Assembly (NCBI GenBank): GCA_035041965.1
Contig: JAPYMA010000837.1
Span: 1 to 64,000 of the forward strand
Source: Anisakis pegreffii
Taxonomy: Eukaryota; Nematoda; Chromadorea; Rhabditida; Anisakidae
DNA length: 64,000 bases
Reading direction: 5' to 3'
The stretch's first letter is position 1, and each line of letters begins with the position of its first letter. A program made the translations under genes and the position numbers. The notes under the pieces are model-generated. The model worked only from the letters and a program-made list of their open reading frames with translations, was not told the origin of the DNA and made no database searches. Of this stretch, positions 42,801-60,726 are shown piece after piece.

Positions 42801-45800
42801 AATTAGCGTTTTTCATGCACACCTATAAACAATCTCTACCAGCGAGTTAGTTCCTTCTTCCGGACATGTTTTGCACGAACTGAATATTACCGATTACTCG
42901 TCTACAGATTACTCGTGCTAAAAGAATTCAAAAAAACGCCTATCATAAAATCTGTCAGGATTGTGATGCTCTACTTTGTATGCATTTGCTTCTCTGGAAT
43001 GACACTCCTTCGCATAATCGGGACTCTGATCGATATCACATCTACATCCAGCATTACTAACTTTGAGTCAAGTTCACCTACAGAAGTCACTAAGAATTCA
43101 TAGCTTATAAAAGTCTCATTAACTGATCGTCTCAAAAGTAGATCTATCTGATTTTGCGATTGCAATGAGGAATTGATTGGCGAAGAAGAGGCATTTTAAA
43201 TGACCAACTTATGACGTTATAAAAAGCAAATGATTTGATTCGATTCCATGATAAGCATCTTTTCAGAAGTGAACGCATTTCGAGCAACAGATTGCAATTG
43301 CATTCCTCGCTCATATTTCTGCTGACTGAAAAATGATTTTCTGAAACGTTATTATGCGTATTGATCATATCTATCGTTTTTGGATATACATCCGATGATG
43401 TCGTCGTGAAACACTCTTAAAGGATCATCAACGATATTATTGATTAAAAAATGAATAAATTAGATTCGTATGAAATTGCGTCGGGGTGGCATTTCACAGG
43501 GAGTGATGCTGTCTATAAGTAGCACATTATTGCTTTCTGTCAAAATACAAGTGACCACTCAGAAATGATATTTAAAGACGTTTTCGCGAATATTTCATTC
43601 AATTTTATTATGGTTGACATTCGCTGATTATGACTTGTATGGTAGCAGACTTCTGCTTTTTGGGAATACAGACAGCAACTAATTTAAAACAAATTGAAAA
43701 TTTTGAATGGGATATGATTCAAAAATTATTCGAAATTTTGAACTTCAAATAAAGTTTCAAGAAGTATGCAAATTGAATCAATTGTTGAGGACAACGATTT
43801 CAGTAGACGAAAAAGGAGGTTAGCATTTTTTTAAAGGTCCACATTCATCAACATCCATTGTTTCTTTTTACTAGGGGCAAACTGCCAGATTAGCATCACC
43901 AAATTCACTAAATATTCTTAGGCTTACATTTGAAGATGCAACGAAAGTAGCTATAGAAATAATTGAGGTGACTGTTGATTCTCTCGAGACTTGCGATGAC
44001 GAGATTATCCTCAAATCGTCTCATATCATTGTCAAAATTGTCGAACGATTTTCTAGTTTGATTAGCATCTTCTATGACTCTACGATCATTGGGGACCTGA
44101 TACACTTAAATCATTTTATTTTTGTCAGTTCAGTGAGAAGGACAGTGCTTGTTTGATAAGAACATTGTTTCGGTATCTTTTAGTCAGCTTTCTAGGTGAG
44201 ACTTTTATGAATAAGTTGATTTAATTGGTTGTTTATCATTTGCCAGAAGAATACCAGAAATGTCACTAAAAATGTCAGACGAAAAACAAATCAAATAAAC
44301 TGAATTTCGTTTATTGAACTGAAGCTTATTAGGCTTAGATTATTTGATGGATCGTAGGTTCAGTGTGTTTTCTCATTTTGGCATTAACAGTCCGAATGTT
44401 GTTCATTGAGTGAAAAGTTGCATCAGAACAATCACTGAACAATGCTTGTTGTGCTGAATGGTTGTTTTTGAGAATATATATTGTTGTTGTTTTAGTTACA
44501 TCTGTTAGTTTTGAAACAATTAACGCTATGCATAACAAATCGTGCTGAATATATTATGTCAACTAATAATCGCTTTAAGATAATCCTTTAGTCATATTAT
44601 CAAAGCAACATCTTGCAATTAACTATTCGTCATTCAATGAAATTTGGACAAATGCATCACGCGAATGATCAAATTCACATGGGCATGAAAATTTAGCAAG
44701 TTTTTCGAGGTATTTACTCCATATCAACACAATCAATCTCAAATGAATGTTGCCTAATGAATCCTATGTTTATCTGTACGGCTTGGCAAATAATAAACAT
44801 CAACGCAAGACAGTTTGTAGTTACATATTCAAATGTTTATATGTGTCAAAATGTCATTCTCATTCGAAAACGAATTCTTAAGAAAGCAAATCAATGATGC
44901 ACTACTGGTAAGGAGAGGTGTTATGGATAAAATTAGCTGTAAGTGAAAGACGCTCATCAAGCAACTTAATTTCCTTATGACTAATCCTTCATTGATTGCA
45001 TCTAATCCTTCATCAACAATTTCACTCAAACTTCAGCAAGTTTATTCGTTTACAACTAACTCTTCAGTCTTACTGATAACAAGTATAATTTTCAATTTCT
45101 CGAAAAAAGTTCAATAATTTGTTCCAATTAAGAACTGATGATCGACATTGGTTTAGTAACATATAAATAATTCGAAAAAGTGTTTTCAAAAGATCGTTTT
45201 GAGCAGCAAAGACATCAGTGAATATTTTCTGACATCCTAATGAACTCATATCAGAATCTTGTGGAGTATATATTCTCAAATTTTTTTCTCACTGGTTTGT
45301 GAACATCGTTTGTAAGGACGATCAGTTTACGAAATTATTCACCATTTGCGATATGAAGGCATTCATTGGAGTGAGTACTTCAAAGGACTCCTCGAATTCA
45401 ATGATGTTTCTTCCCATCGCTGTGATCAGAATATATTTTCAATTGATTATTCTGCTCATTTTATTCGATTGAAGAATTTGATTACTATGTTTCTGAATCG
45501 AATTAATTGAAATATTGATTGTTTGAAACGCGTGTCTCATGCATAATTCATTGAGGTATTTTGTTGCAAATACCTTCCAACAGAGGACACAAATAATTTT
45601 CGAAAATGTGATTTCTTTACGAAAAGGATGTTATTCAGCGAGAGGCACTTGTTGTTTTCATCAGTAGAAATAGTGTTTTTTTTTGGAGAGAACACATTAA
45701 TGATAGCATTCGTTTTATTAACGTACAGAAAGATTCGCGATAGCAAATCGAGTCGAACATACGTACTCATTGAATAATTCGTTTTGCTACTAAAAACTAA

Positions 45801-48488
45801 AGAACTTATGAGGTAATCACAGTTATGCATTCATTATTATCAGCTGAAAATTTGTGTGCTATCGTGCTGCTAACTGATCGCTCTGATGGCAACCTCTCCA
45901 GATTGCTAAATCCCTTGTAACTTCGTTTTTAATTAAATTTTTTGGCTTATTACAGAAAAGAAATTGCTCAACCAACTGACCGCATTCATGAATCGCTTTC
46001 AATTGCTCGATAACATATCTTATCATCAACCACGAATTATCGGGCAAAATAAAGGACAGATTCACTGTCAGCTGGTGATAATACTCGTCAACACTGAAAC
46101 ATCTTAGTTGCAAGAGTGGGAAGCTAATAATTAGAGGAGATTTAGATTTGTATCTTTTTTACCCAAACTGACTTCCAGCTATTGAAAGTTTGGCTTATTC
46201 ATCGAAGTGAATCGATATACGTGAGATCTCACAATATTATACTGAAAAGCGCTGAAATTTTTAACTTTTTCTTAATTAATAGCCTTCCAGCCTACCACAT
46301 AGTTTTGAGCATCCAGTTGTTTGTGTTCTTAATTGATTATCATCACCAACATGCGCATAGTCTATCGCAACAATGAAACTCTTCTTTTCACATATGGTTT
46401 TTTACATTTATTTCATAATGCATAACTAATCACACTAATCAATCATCCGTAATAATGCTTCGAAGTAACTGGAATCGAAGTTATGATTCAATGCAACTGA
46501 ATGTGGTCTATAGTTCTTATCTATCTCTGTAATTATTAGAGTTTTATTTTTAAAACACCGACGGCTCACTTGAAATTCAAAACAATAAATGATTAATTTT
46601 TTAGAATTATTAAAATGATATACTATAGCTATTGTTAATCAGTCAGTAATACAAAACAATGCTGACATAATGCGCATCCTCAACTTCGTGAATTGAAATA
46701 TGCATCAGAAACTATAACATCGAACCGATTTTTAGAATTCAGCAGATGCCACATAATTAAGAGGTCTTCAATTAATTTCTTATATTGCATAATGCCTTGG
46801 ATAAATGACATTTCAGACTTCTTCCTAGAATCTGTGATCATTTACTCATGAGAACATAATCCTCAATTCTCATTCGATTGTATGTTTATCGGAATCCAGA
46901 GAGAGGTTCTTAAAATTTTCGTTATGAATATTTGCAAGAGTCGTCCGCACGATCATCTTATCAAAATCGAAATCGGACGTCTCACAGAACTGTTAACATT
47001 TTCGATCGCTCATGAAACTTCAGTCGTAAAGCATCATCGCATCAGCATCAGCAACCATTTCATACTTCCATTTTTGCATTATTGTGAGCGGCTTTATGTC
47101 GTTGATTCACACATATGCGTGTATGTGAATAGTTGTGTATTCCTATTAATCAACTCATTCTTCGTTTTCATGCGTTTGTTACTCGAATGAAGTTGACTCG
47201 AGGCCATATCCTTTTCGATGGCATTGTTCAAGCTGATTTATTGCGTCACTCATGACATTTCGCCGAAAACAAATGGATCCATTGCAATTCAGTCAAACAC
47301 AAATTAATGCACTTCCTTGAAGTATGATATAAGATACTAGCTGTGATGATGAAGCAGCAAACAATTAAAAGCATATTCATTTGATGTGATCCTGAATGAT
47401 TGATGCAGTAACATGTGCAAGTAACGATTCAATTCTTATTTGTTTGTTCGTTTAGAAGAGTTGTTGTGTTGCGTATTAATGCTCTAACGGACATCTTTTT
47501 TACTAATATGCAATGATTTGGTGGGTTGAACGAGTTATTTTTAAAAAGCTTCAGTCGTTGCTTGATTAAATACTTAGTTGATTTGTGCTCGACAAGGTAA
47601 GGTGATCTAAAAATATTGTTGAATTATCTACAGACCACTTTCTAATTGTTGCATACTACTTAGTTGGGAACTGTAATTAATTAACAGTCAAATAAATAAT
47701 TATTTGGTTGATTTTGCCTTCTGCCTTTTCCTAGTTAGGGGACACTTAGTTCAATCGTTCTTGGGTGTTTTTTGAATGAATTTCAGTGCGCAATATCTTG
47801 AAAATGATTCCCATTCTGGCAGTCAATCGGGTCGTTAATAATTCCAAAGAGTGGAAGAAGATGCTTCACCGAGGCAAAACTGCCTTGATTAGTAAATTCA
47901 GCTCTGTATCTTAAATCGAAAGTGCATTACGTATGATGAGGTGTGCAGAATAATTTTTTTGCGTGTGACGAATTAACGGCTATTTAAAGTGTGAATATTA
48001 AAATTCATCGATCAATATTTAATTGATTGTTAAATGGCAATCTGAACGACTGATCGGATAAGATCGTTTGCTGGTTTACACTGCAAGTTATTGGATTTGA
48101 TTCTTTGGCGAGTTTCCGAGAAGTTTTATGCGTACTGTGTCGTTTTTTCTTATGCTCACTTAGATAAATTTCTTTTTTTTGTTGAGAAATCTGACTTCGA
48201 AAATTTAATGCACATAATGTATCATTGGCCGAGAATAAAGTTTGAATCAATGACTGATTTCAGAAAATGAAATAACTTATTTATGAATGTTATGAACTTA
48301 TTAGGCATTGGAAGAACTGAACATTTTAGTTGGTCGATATTTCATAGTCCTTCCAAGAAAGACATAAAAGTTTGAATGCTTACTGTGAATGTTAAAAGTA
48401 TTTCAATGGTTGAGAAGATTTTTGATTGTTGACATAAATTTTGCTGATGCCGATAAATCATTGAAGCGGAGATGTTTTGAGTTGGATC
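39853..48488. other. Intergenic, 8.6 kb; no gene recognised
   Basis: AT-rich sequence with many short open frames on both strands and none with family signatures or a run of consistent exons. It holds the 60-base palindrome at 41590. The upstream region of the peptide GPCR would lie at the right end. Confidence 0.6.
41590..41649. repeat. 60-base near-perfect palindrome
   Basis: Two 30-base arms, 41590-41619 and 41620-41649, are reverse complements with two mismatches and no loop. Outer edges are TTTATTGTGCTA and TAGCACAATAAA; the centre is GCAAAAATTTTTGC. Flanking bases do not pair. It may be a foldback element or the remnant of one. Confidence 0.9.
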
Positions 48489-52644
<4,156 letters not shown>

Positions 52645-52669
52645 AGTATTGTAGACTTTGAATGTAAGA

Positions 52670-52675
52670 AATAAA
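52670..52675 (+). terminator. Candidate poly(A) signal of the GPCR gene
   Basis: AATAAA lies 26 bases after the stop codon, a normal distance for a nematode 3' end. No other evidence. Confidence 0.4.
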
Positions 52676-55600
52676 ATATAACCGTCTTGCTGTGCTTGTG
52701 AACTCAGTAACACACATGTCAAGTGTGGTATTTTCAGTTGTTAATGCATAATCATCATTGACTCCGTAGAAATTCGCTTGGATTGTAATTAAGAAAAGCT
52801 GATTTGTTTTTGGTTCATTGAAGTCTGGCGGCATTTCAGTGAACTGAATTAGATTAGCAATTGGAAAAGAGTTGAACTGTGAAGTTTACGGGATGGAAGC
52901 CACTTGAACACATCAGCGAGTACTTACCTGTCTTCTAGTCACCGCTACCGTGAATAAAATACTTTCACCTATTTATGACAATCGGTGAAATAAATGTATA
53001 ATTGTAATTGGTTTCGATCAGAATATGTGCAATCAGTGTTTCATGAGTTATTTGTCATTTGCATGACGCGTATTTCAAAAAAACGGTACAAAGAAAGTCA
53101 CAAGCTTGATGAAGAGAGCTGGAAAGCTTATGAAGCTTATCAAAATAATAAGCGTAAGCCCAAATGATCGAAGTAGAAGTACGTTTCACGCAAATGACAT
53201 GGCATGTGCAGGCTATTTGTCGGCCAAATATTGATCAAAGTTACTTTCCAATTTCTTCAATGGCTCTCATGCTGAGCAATAATTATTCAGCTATTTTTCA
53301 GCAAATTCAGACTTTCGTTCAGAGGATACACGTTTTTCTAAATGAAGCACAAAGTGCCGGTATTCGAATTAACAGGCAATCAAACACCAACAGAAATCGT
53401 TCATTATAAAGTTCGAATGCAACGGGGAGAGTTTTGCTCATTTAACAGCCGAAATAAACAACTATGGTTACTTCCATTTGCGAGCTAACCTCTGCATAAA
53501 ATTCACTACATTGACAAATGACAGTCTTGTCTAGGAATGGCTTTGATTGTCATTCTTTTCCTCGTGGAATTCTTCTCGGAATTTTTTCTACCCCGGGTTT
53601 GAAAAGATATGGATTGAGGAACTCTTGATGTTGCAACGAGAATCCATTCTACCATATCGCAAAAAAATATTCAGCAAAAAACATAATCGAATAGATATTC
53701 TCTGTTCATTATTCATCATTTGATACCATTAGTTCGATATCCATTGCTCTGTCAACCAACAAGCATTTTCGACATTGACGTGAACATATCAAAGATAAAA
53801 ATTGACCCCTCATAAGGACGTATCGGTTTCGCAGCGAAACGACTACAACGAGAAGTTGTCTATTCAAAATTTGCATCTGACAAGTGCAGTAGAAAGTGGC
53901 AAAATCTGTTACTCCATAAGCAAATATACAAAATCCATAAGCAAATATATCCGTAAAATACATGGTATATCGGCAAATATATCCGTAAAAGAATATCACT
54001 TGTTCTGTTGTTCTTTTCATAGAGCTATTTCAACCAACAACCAAGAGCTATTTGCTATGAATACTGAATAATAAACACTAAAAATTAAGAGTAACCACCG
54101 TCCGAATGAATTGGTATGAGCGTTAGCAAACTACTGGTTAGAAGAAGTTAAATATTCCGAAATGCATACCCAAAACATGTTAACTGAACAGTGAGGATTG
54201 TTTCAAGATTAAAATTAATCGAATCGATTACCGAAAGTTTTAAAAACTTGTTATTTTGTCTAAAATTGATGGCGGTATACCATATTTCCGTCATCATTTC
54301 AGCATCGGATGATCCCTAACCAATACCAGCTGATCGAATAAAAGAAACAAATGCTAATCGGCAATCAAAAATCCAGTCGCCTTTTTTCCGGTGGCGAAGC
54401 ATTTACGTGATAGGCCAATTAAGCACCTTCTTGAAATACCTTATTCCTTAAACGCAGTTAACATTAATAGGATACAAGTGTTTCCTCGATATGATGCATT
54501 TTTCTTCACAAAACTGCCCAACTCATTCACACCTCAACATCATTAAGGACATAATGCTAAATCGAAAATTACTACGCACCAATGTCAGTTTGATCGAATA
54601 ATAGAAACTTCATAAAATTTATGCACTCAAAGCACTTCAAATTTTCGTACTTTCAATATTTCAAATAACCCAGCTAATTCGAAACTTCAATTGCTGAAAT
54701 AAAGTTATTATAATCGATACTGACTATGCATTAACAAGCAACAAATTTTATTCTGAGGAAATCCCTTTTTAACATAATTCAAGCACATTACAACATGTAC
54801 AGCAGCTTGAATAATGATCTTACTGAGGATACAATTGTTTGAAACCTATTTCTCAAGTGAAATTCCATTCTCCTTATTCAACACCTCTATCTCGAACGTA
54901 CGTATACGTCCAAAGGTAAAATTTTTCTCACTCATACACTGATTTTGTGCACGAACTGAAGCAGTTCTCTTCATTGATTTGAACGAATGCAGATGCTGAT
55001 CAATCGCATTATCCGGCAGCGTTACTTCCGTGTTTCTTTATCCATCAAACAGCCTCGTTAGTATCGTGATAGTTTAGGAAATCCACATTCTCTTTTGATA
55101 GACCAATCCACCTGGACTAAACCTCTCGCTTCAGAAACGTGGGAAAATTACGTCTTTCGTGGCTTTTACTCAAATAATTCGTGGAAACTTGATAAACCAT
55201 TAGCTTTCACGCTCCAAATCCCTCTTGTTCACACTCCCTTTGCACTCAAAGGGTCATCCGGAATACGTTCCTCTTCCAGCAATCCACCTGAACACAATTC
55301 CCTGCCCGCTGACCAATCCACAACTTCTTTGCGTTAGATCAGAAAGAAATCAGAGCGCTGATCAATCGATCAAAAAGTCCTTTGCCATGAATTCGTCGAT
55401 AGCATCGAAGAAATCATTTCCTTGTGATCAAACAATCATGTTGAAAACATTACTGGGCATCTAGGGAAAAATTATGCAGAAAAAATCATTCAACAATAAT
55501 TTGCCAACCTTTTAAAGTCCCCCCTTGACACATGTAAATTCCCTCCCCTCTCCCATGAAAACATTAACAATTAGGAATGTCAGTAGCTCTCTATCAAAGT

Positions 55601-58175
55601 TTATTGCAAATTATTTTGCAGAGAATGTCCTTATTATTCGTCACTACAGTCAGAGTGAGTGATAAAGCGATCGAAAATAGCACTGAAGATCCTGGTCATC
55701 TGTAAATCAAAATTCTAGGAAGTTCCAAAATGTTTCTACGCAATCATTTGCAGCTAATGGTAAATTATTCCACTAAACGTATCATTATTTGTTTGAGTAT
55801 TTTTCATCACGTGGCTCTGCAAACAAGCCACAAAATCGTCGTCATTTTGCGGTGCATTGATAGAGCTCGATTGATTGATGCCAAACGGAGGAATGGAACT
55901 AAAATTTTTTGCATTGACTGAGCACTTTTTGAAAGCTTACCAGCAACCACCTCGTAACCTATTCGAATTACGGCTTAAATTGTTTGCGTTGAGAAGTTCA
56001 CCTTCAAAACAATGATTCACCCAATTCGACGAGCTGAACAGACGAGTGTGGTCCGCTATTGCCTCAAATGCATGGAAAACCGGGATCTGGAAACTTTTCA
56101 AGCTCAAAAATCGAATGTCTGATTTTTAGTTGTTTAACACTGCATCTAGCTCCCGGGGCTGGATCTGTCAAAAATTTCCAGTCGATTGATGCAAAATTGG
56201 TTGACTTTGAGCCATGCCATGCTCAGTTTCATATGAAAGATGATTATACGGTTAAGTATAACATAATTCTGACAGTTTTAAACTTATTGCTTAAAACAAC
56301 TGCTACCAATCGATATTGCTTCAGAAACTTAGAATTCGACCATAATTTTATTTTGCCCCGTACTGGCAATGCTTTATTCAACTTTATACTCAACGAATGA
56401 AACCTTATTGTTAGAGCAAAGGATTTTACTTACATGTTCAATACTCGATAGAGAAAAGCTTCGTTACATGCAAAGAAGGGATTTTCATTTGGGTGGGCAT
56501 GAGTCGCTCAAAATTACACTGAGAAAAATTCACGCATGGGAACTCAAAAAAAACTGCCCTCCAATGTCCGTCTTATTACATGTGTATCATCAATAAGGAA
56601 TTGTCGAAGGTTTATGGCATGTAGATAAATCTTTTCTGCTTACATCCACGATTGTAAATATGCGAATATTTTCGATGGTTTGCAGAAAAATAAACTTGTT
56701 TCAAACAATGACCTCAATTTATCAGGTGTTGACGTGCTGGTTTAAGGACTTCAAATTCCTTGGAATATCTGGAAATGCTATTAAATTTGAGACTGTTCTG
56801 TTCTTTCGAATACATCAACTATATGTTGTTATGATGAGTTGTAGGAAGTACTATTATTCATCCCTTACGTAAACGAATGTGAAACTCTGAAGATACCAAT
56901 CGTATTAGCTCGACACTCGTTTCCCGAGCACTTCAGTGAATTCTACGATTAATTATTAGAAATAATCCGTTTCTGAAACTTATTCAGGTACCACTCAAAT
57001 ACTCCTTATCGCAAAATGTTCTTCGGCTTTACGCGCTATCCTCAGCCATATTTTCCTTCCAAACTCGTTTCTTGACATTAACGTTGCCGAACTTTACACC
57101 TATGAATAGTTTGAGGCCAATGCGTTGCATGTTCCTATAAATTAACCTCATTCCAATTGTGTTTTACCGAACAAAACTTGTTTTTCGAGGAGCAATTATT
57201 GACTTTCGAAAACGACATAGGTGACAGACCTCTTTTTTATGCTGAAAATTAAAACAATTCTAACGTATGTAAAAGCATTCCATCTCCAATTTGAGTCTGC
57301 ATACCAGATTAAACAATCTACGATCTGAATATTCCTATAAATTCTGCACTTTTATTTTCTCAAATATCTCAAAGCCTGAAAGCGCGTATTCTCTTGATTC
57401 AAACTATTCATTAGAACCTCTCGTAGTTTTGCATTGAAATATTTTGAATATAAATTGATTAGTGTTGTGGAGAATTTGTTGGGAAATTAGCATCAAACTT
57501 CATTCGTAAACGGCTTATTTGAAGAGCGCTATTGTTCTGTGGAACTGAGTGTAAATTATTCATGAATAAACCACCTTAAGAAGTATTACCAGATATCTCG
57601 CCCACATCTCAAGTTTATAGAATTTCCTCAGTTAGACACTTCAATGATACTTCAATATCTATGCCAAAAGAACTAGCACAATTGCGTGCAATACTGAACA
57701 TGTCCTACTTTTTCGGAATCGACGTCCAGCAAATAATCACTTTCATTTGGTGTTGCTAATAAATTTTCAAACAATTTTCATTCTTCTCAGTTAGGCGAGG
57801 AATTCTCGAAAGTAATCATCAATGATTGAGAAGTTTAACACAAATGAAGATGATAACAATCATTAATGAACATCTAATAATATAACCATCACTTATCAAA
57901 AGATAACGTTGCATTGCTATGATTTCAGAACTGTTCAATTTATTGATATGCCAGTTGAATTTCGCCTTTGACAATTTCAGTGAAACAACTTTCGAGCGAT
58001 TGCTTCATCGATCAAAATACTGCATTGGTCTTCCTCCAAAAACAGATGACGAATGTTCGTAGATCGCTTGAGTGGTATGTGAGCGTGTTCGAGACGTAGA
58101 GAAATAACCTTAAACAGTCATTTCTGTTTCATATAATGCGAAAGCCAGCTTTGAAACGAGTACCTGCACATTACC

Positions 58176-58223
58176 ATTCATCGAACACGCTCAACCGTAT
58201 GGGTTCAAGTCCCACTGATGAAT
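58176..58223 (+). other. tRNA-like mini-hairpin (T-arm plus acceptor-like stem)
   Basis: ATTCATC (58176-58182) pairs perfectly with GATGAAT (58217-58223). Inside is a T-arm with the B-box sequence GGGTTCAAGTCCC. D and anticodon arms are absent. A separate 12-bp stem, GAGCGTGTTCGA near 58082 with its complement near 58181, overlaps the left side. It may be a tRNA or SINE remnant or chance; the B box is the strongest part. Confidence 0.3.
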
Positions 58224-60701
58224 AGCTGAATGGATTACGGTAATATCTAATCACCGATTGGTCAAATTTCACAACATATATTCCTTATAAAAATAGTAGT
58301 AGAATCATTCTTATTCATGATATTATTCGAAAATTCTTGTAAATTCCATCTGAGTATGCAGTCAAAAAGGAGACTGTTGAAGAAGATGTACCAAGAAAAT
58401 AATAAGCATTCTAAGCAAAATAAAAACACTTTCTTATTTCCATAACCAAGAGGATTATATTCATGCCAAATAAGCATCATCAATTCGCACTAATCGAATA
58501 TTGCGATCTGTTCGCTTGATATAATAGAATAGGAGGGACATAAATCGTACCGTGGAACGCAATACAAATATAATCATTCACCTATCATCATCTAGTATTT
58601 CAATATCATGTTTTACTCTGTTGCACAATTCATTCACTCGTTTATAAATCTTATTCGCTAACATCTTACTATTATCAGTTAGTTCGGCACACGAATGTGA
58701 TTGTGTATTTGATTAGAGATTCTCTTGAATTTACTAAAAAATGATGATACACATTGGCAAATATCTCTCTTTTGCCTAGAAAAGCTTTGTTCTGAATGAG
58801 TTGTTTTTGTTTATGAAACGAGCTAATGTACATCTCATTCCGGAATCGCTTATTCAATTGTTTCAAATGAAGTTGTCAACAAAAGTTGCATGATAAATGT
58901 ATAATATTTTCAAAGCAGATACAACAATTCTGCCGCTGAATAAGTAATTATCTGAATATTAACTACAGAATAGATAAGATATTGTTATTTGTTCTCCTTC
59001 TCCTTCTTTCTCCTCACCTAGCCACCAAACGAAAATGTTCCAGTTGAGTTGTTCGTGCGAGCAAAGTGAATGCTTGAGAGCGCTCTATGCACTGAACCAT
59101 GCTTCGTCCTCTTAACAACAATCCTTCCCTAAAATTCAACCTTCATTCAATGCATGAAAATACTATATTTGCAATTGGTTATATCACCCTTTATGTTCCT
59201 TTTCAAATAATTAGAATTTGATCCAAGAATATGCAGCAGCAATTAGTTGAAGATCACTTCTTTTGTACTGTCTACTAGGTCTTTCAAAACAATAACCATG
59301 GTAGAATCAGTGAGTATCTTCTAGGATCATTTAAATACCATCATATTCAATCGATCGCTTCGTGATCACACACCCTCAGATATTTTGAGTCGGCCACTCA
59401 TGGAGCAAATGTATCAATTTCCTTAATTCCAAAATTAATGAACTTCTCAATTTTATTTCTGATGCTAATTTAAGCTGTGCTCATAGTCGGCATTCATATC
59501 TGAAGTAAACAGTCAAATTTGGTGGCGCTATTCCAGCAATTTTTATCCACATAAATATTGGCTTTTGAGAGTTTAAGTTTTTTTCTGATAGATTCCCTTG
59601 TCTGTAACAGACGACTTATTGAAATTGTATGAGACTGCTTAACATGCATAAGTCATTCTATCATCAGATGAAAAAAAGATAAGTGAAAAATATTTGTCGC
59701 AAATTCTACGTTCCACGGCAGCAGAACTCTGCGTCAAACTTTCATATATGTGAAAGATTTGTCAAATAAATCATGTAATCGGATCGAGTTTGTCATTAGT
59801 GTGCTTAACACAACAAGCCAACCGCCCTCCTTACCTACAATTCACATGGCTTGGTGTACCTTTCACACTTTCATCAAGTCCAGTCTCGTTTGTGCGTTCT
59901 TCCCTCTTTCATTCACTTCTTTCATCTCGTATCCAGGTGTACCTGTTTATGAGGACATCCATCAGCCTTATGAACTTGTATTTTCGTGAATCTGCATAAT
60001 TCTACCGTAAAAATCATTCAATGTGTCTGCAATCATTACGCATGCTTGCATTATTATATCATAATTTTGATTCATCACTGCTCGTGGTTTGATTATTGAG
60101 GAATAATAATGATCATGACAAATAAAATTGTGACGTCTGTGAAGGATCTGAATTAAATATCTAATTGAGACTGCTTGTTATTCATTTTGTTTACCCAATT
60201 TCATTTCTTATTCTCACCAGCTCTGAAGTTATCACTAAGAAAGTATTATAATTATGATGAGTTGCATCTATTTCAAGGTCTACTGATTGGCTCACACAGT
60301 GTGAATGGTGCCAGACTGATTTATGTCGTGTGAAAATTATTTTGCTTTCTGTTCAGAAGCATTCTCGAATGAAATATTCTTTGGGTTATCAAGATTATGA
60401 GTTAGTGCTATCACTGAGTATGATTCTGCAGAATGATACAAGTGAATTCGATGGCTATAAATTTCGTTATACGATATTATTTAAGCTATCAAGTCGAATG
60501 TGAGAAACTAAACTAAAATCAAAGAAGCTGAGTGTTATATGATCATAAAATAGTAAACAGCTCAATGAATCTTCAAATGAAGGATGCTATAGTAGTGCGA
60601 ATCATTATGTTTCCTGTAGTTGAAAATAATTTTAAGCTATTTAACGTTTGCCGATCAAATGAATAGCGTTGAATGTCATCATTCTGAACGTGGATAATTT
60701 C

Positions 60702-60702
60702 A
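60702..60702 (+). promoter_or_regulatory. Candidate splice acceptor upstream of the transporter ATG
   Basis: ATAATTTCAG ends at 60702, 24 bases before the chosen ATG. The frame is open back to this AG, so it is either a splice-leader site or the junction with an unseen 5' exon. Confidence 0.35.
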
Positions 60703-60726
60703 GTGAACTGTGATCGCATCAACGAA

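Larger units (their letters stand above)
52645..60726. other. Intergenic, 8 kb; no gene recognised
   Basis: AT-rich sequence. Plus-strand open frames at 53164-53409, 55095-55337 and 56059-56400 read as ordinary-looking peptides without recognisable motifs or exon partners, so I leave them out. A short direct repeat (CCATAAGCAAATAT twice, AATATATCCGTAAAA twice) lies at 53915-53995. The tRNA-like hairpin is annotated separately. Confidence 0.5.

Noticed and set aside
56059..56400. 113-codon plus-strand open frame as a gene
   Set aside because: It has no recognisable domain, no adjoining exons in consistent phase, and no conserved residues I can point to.
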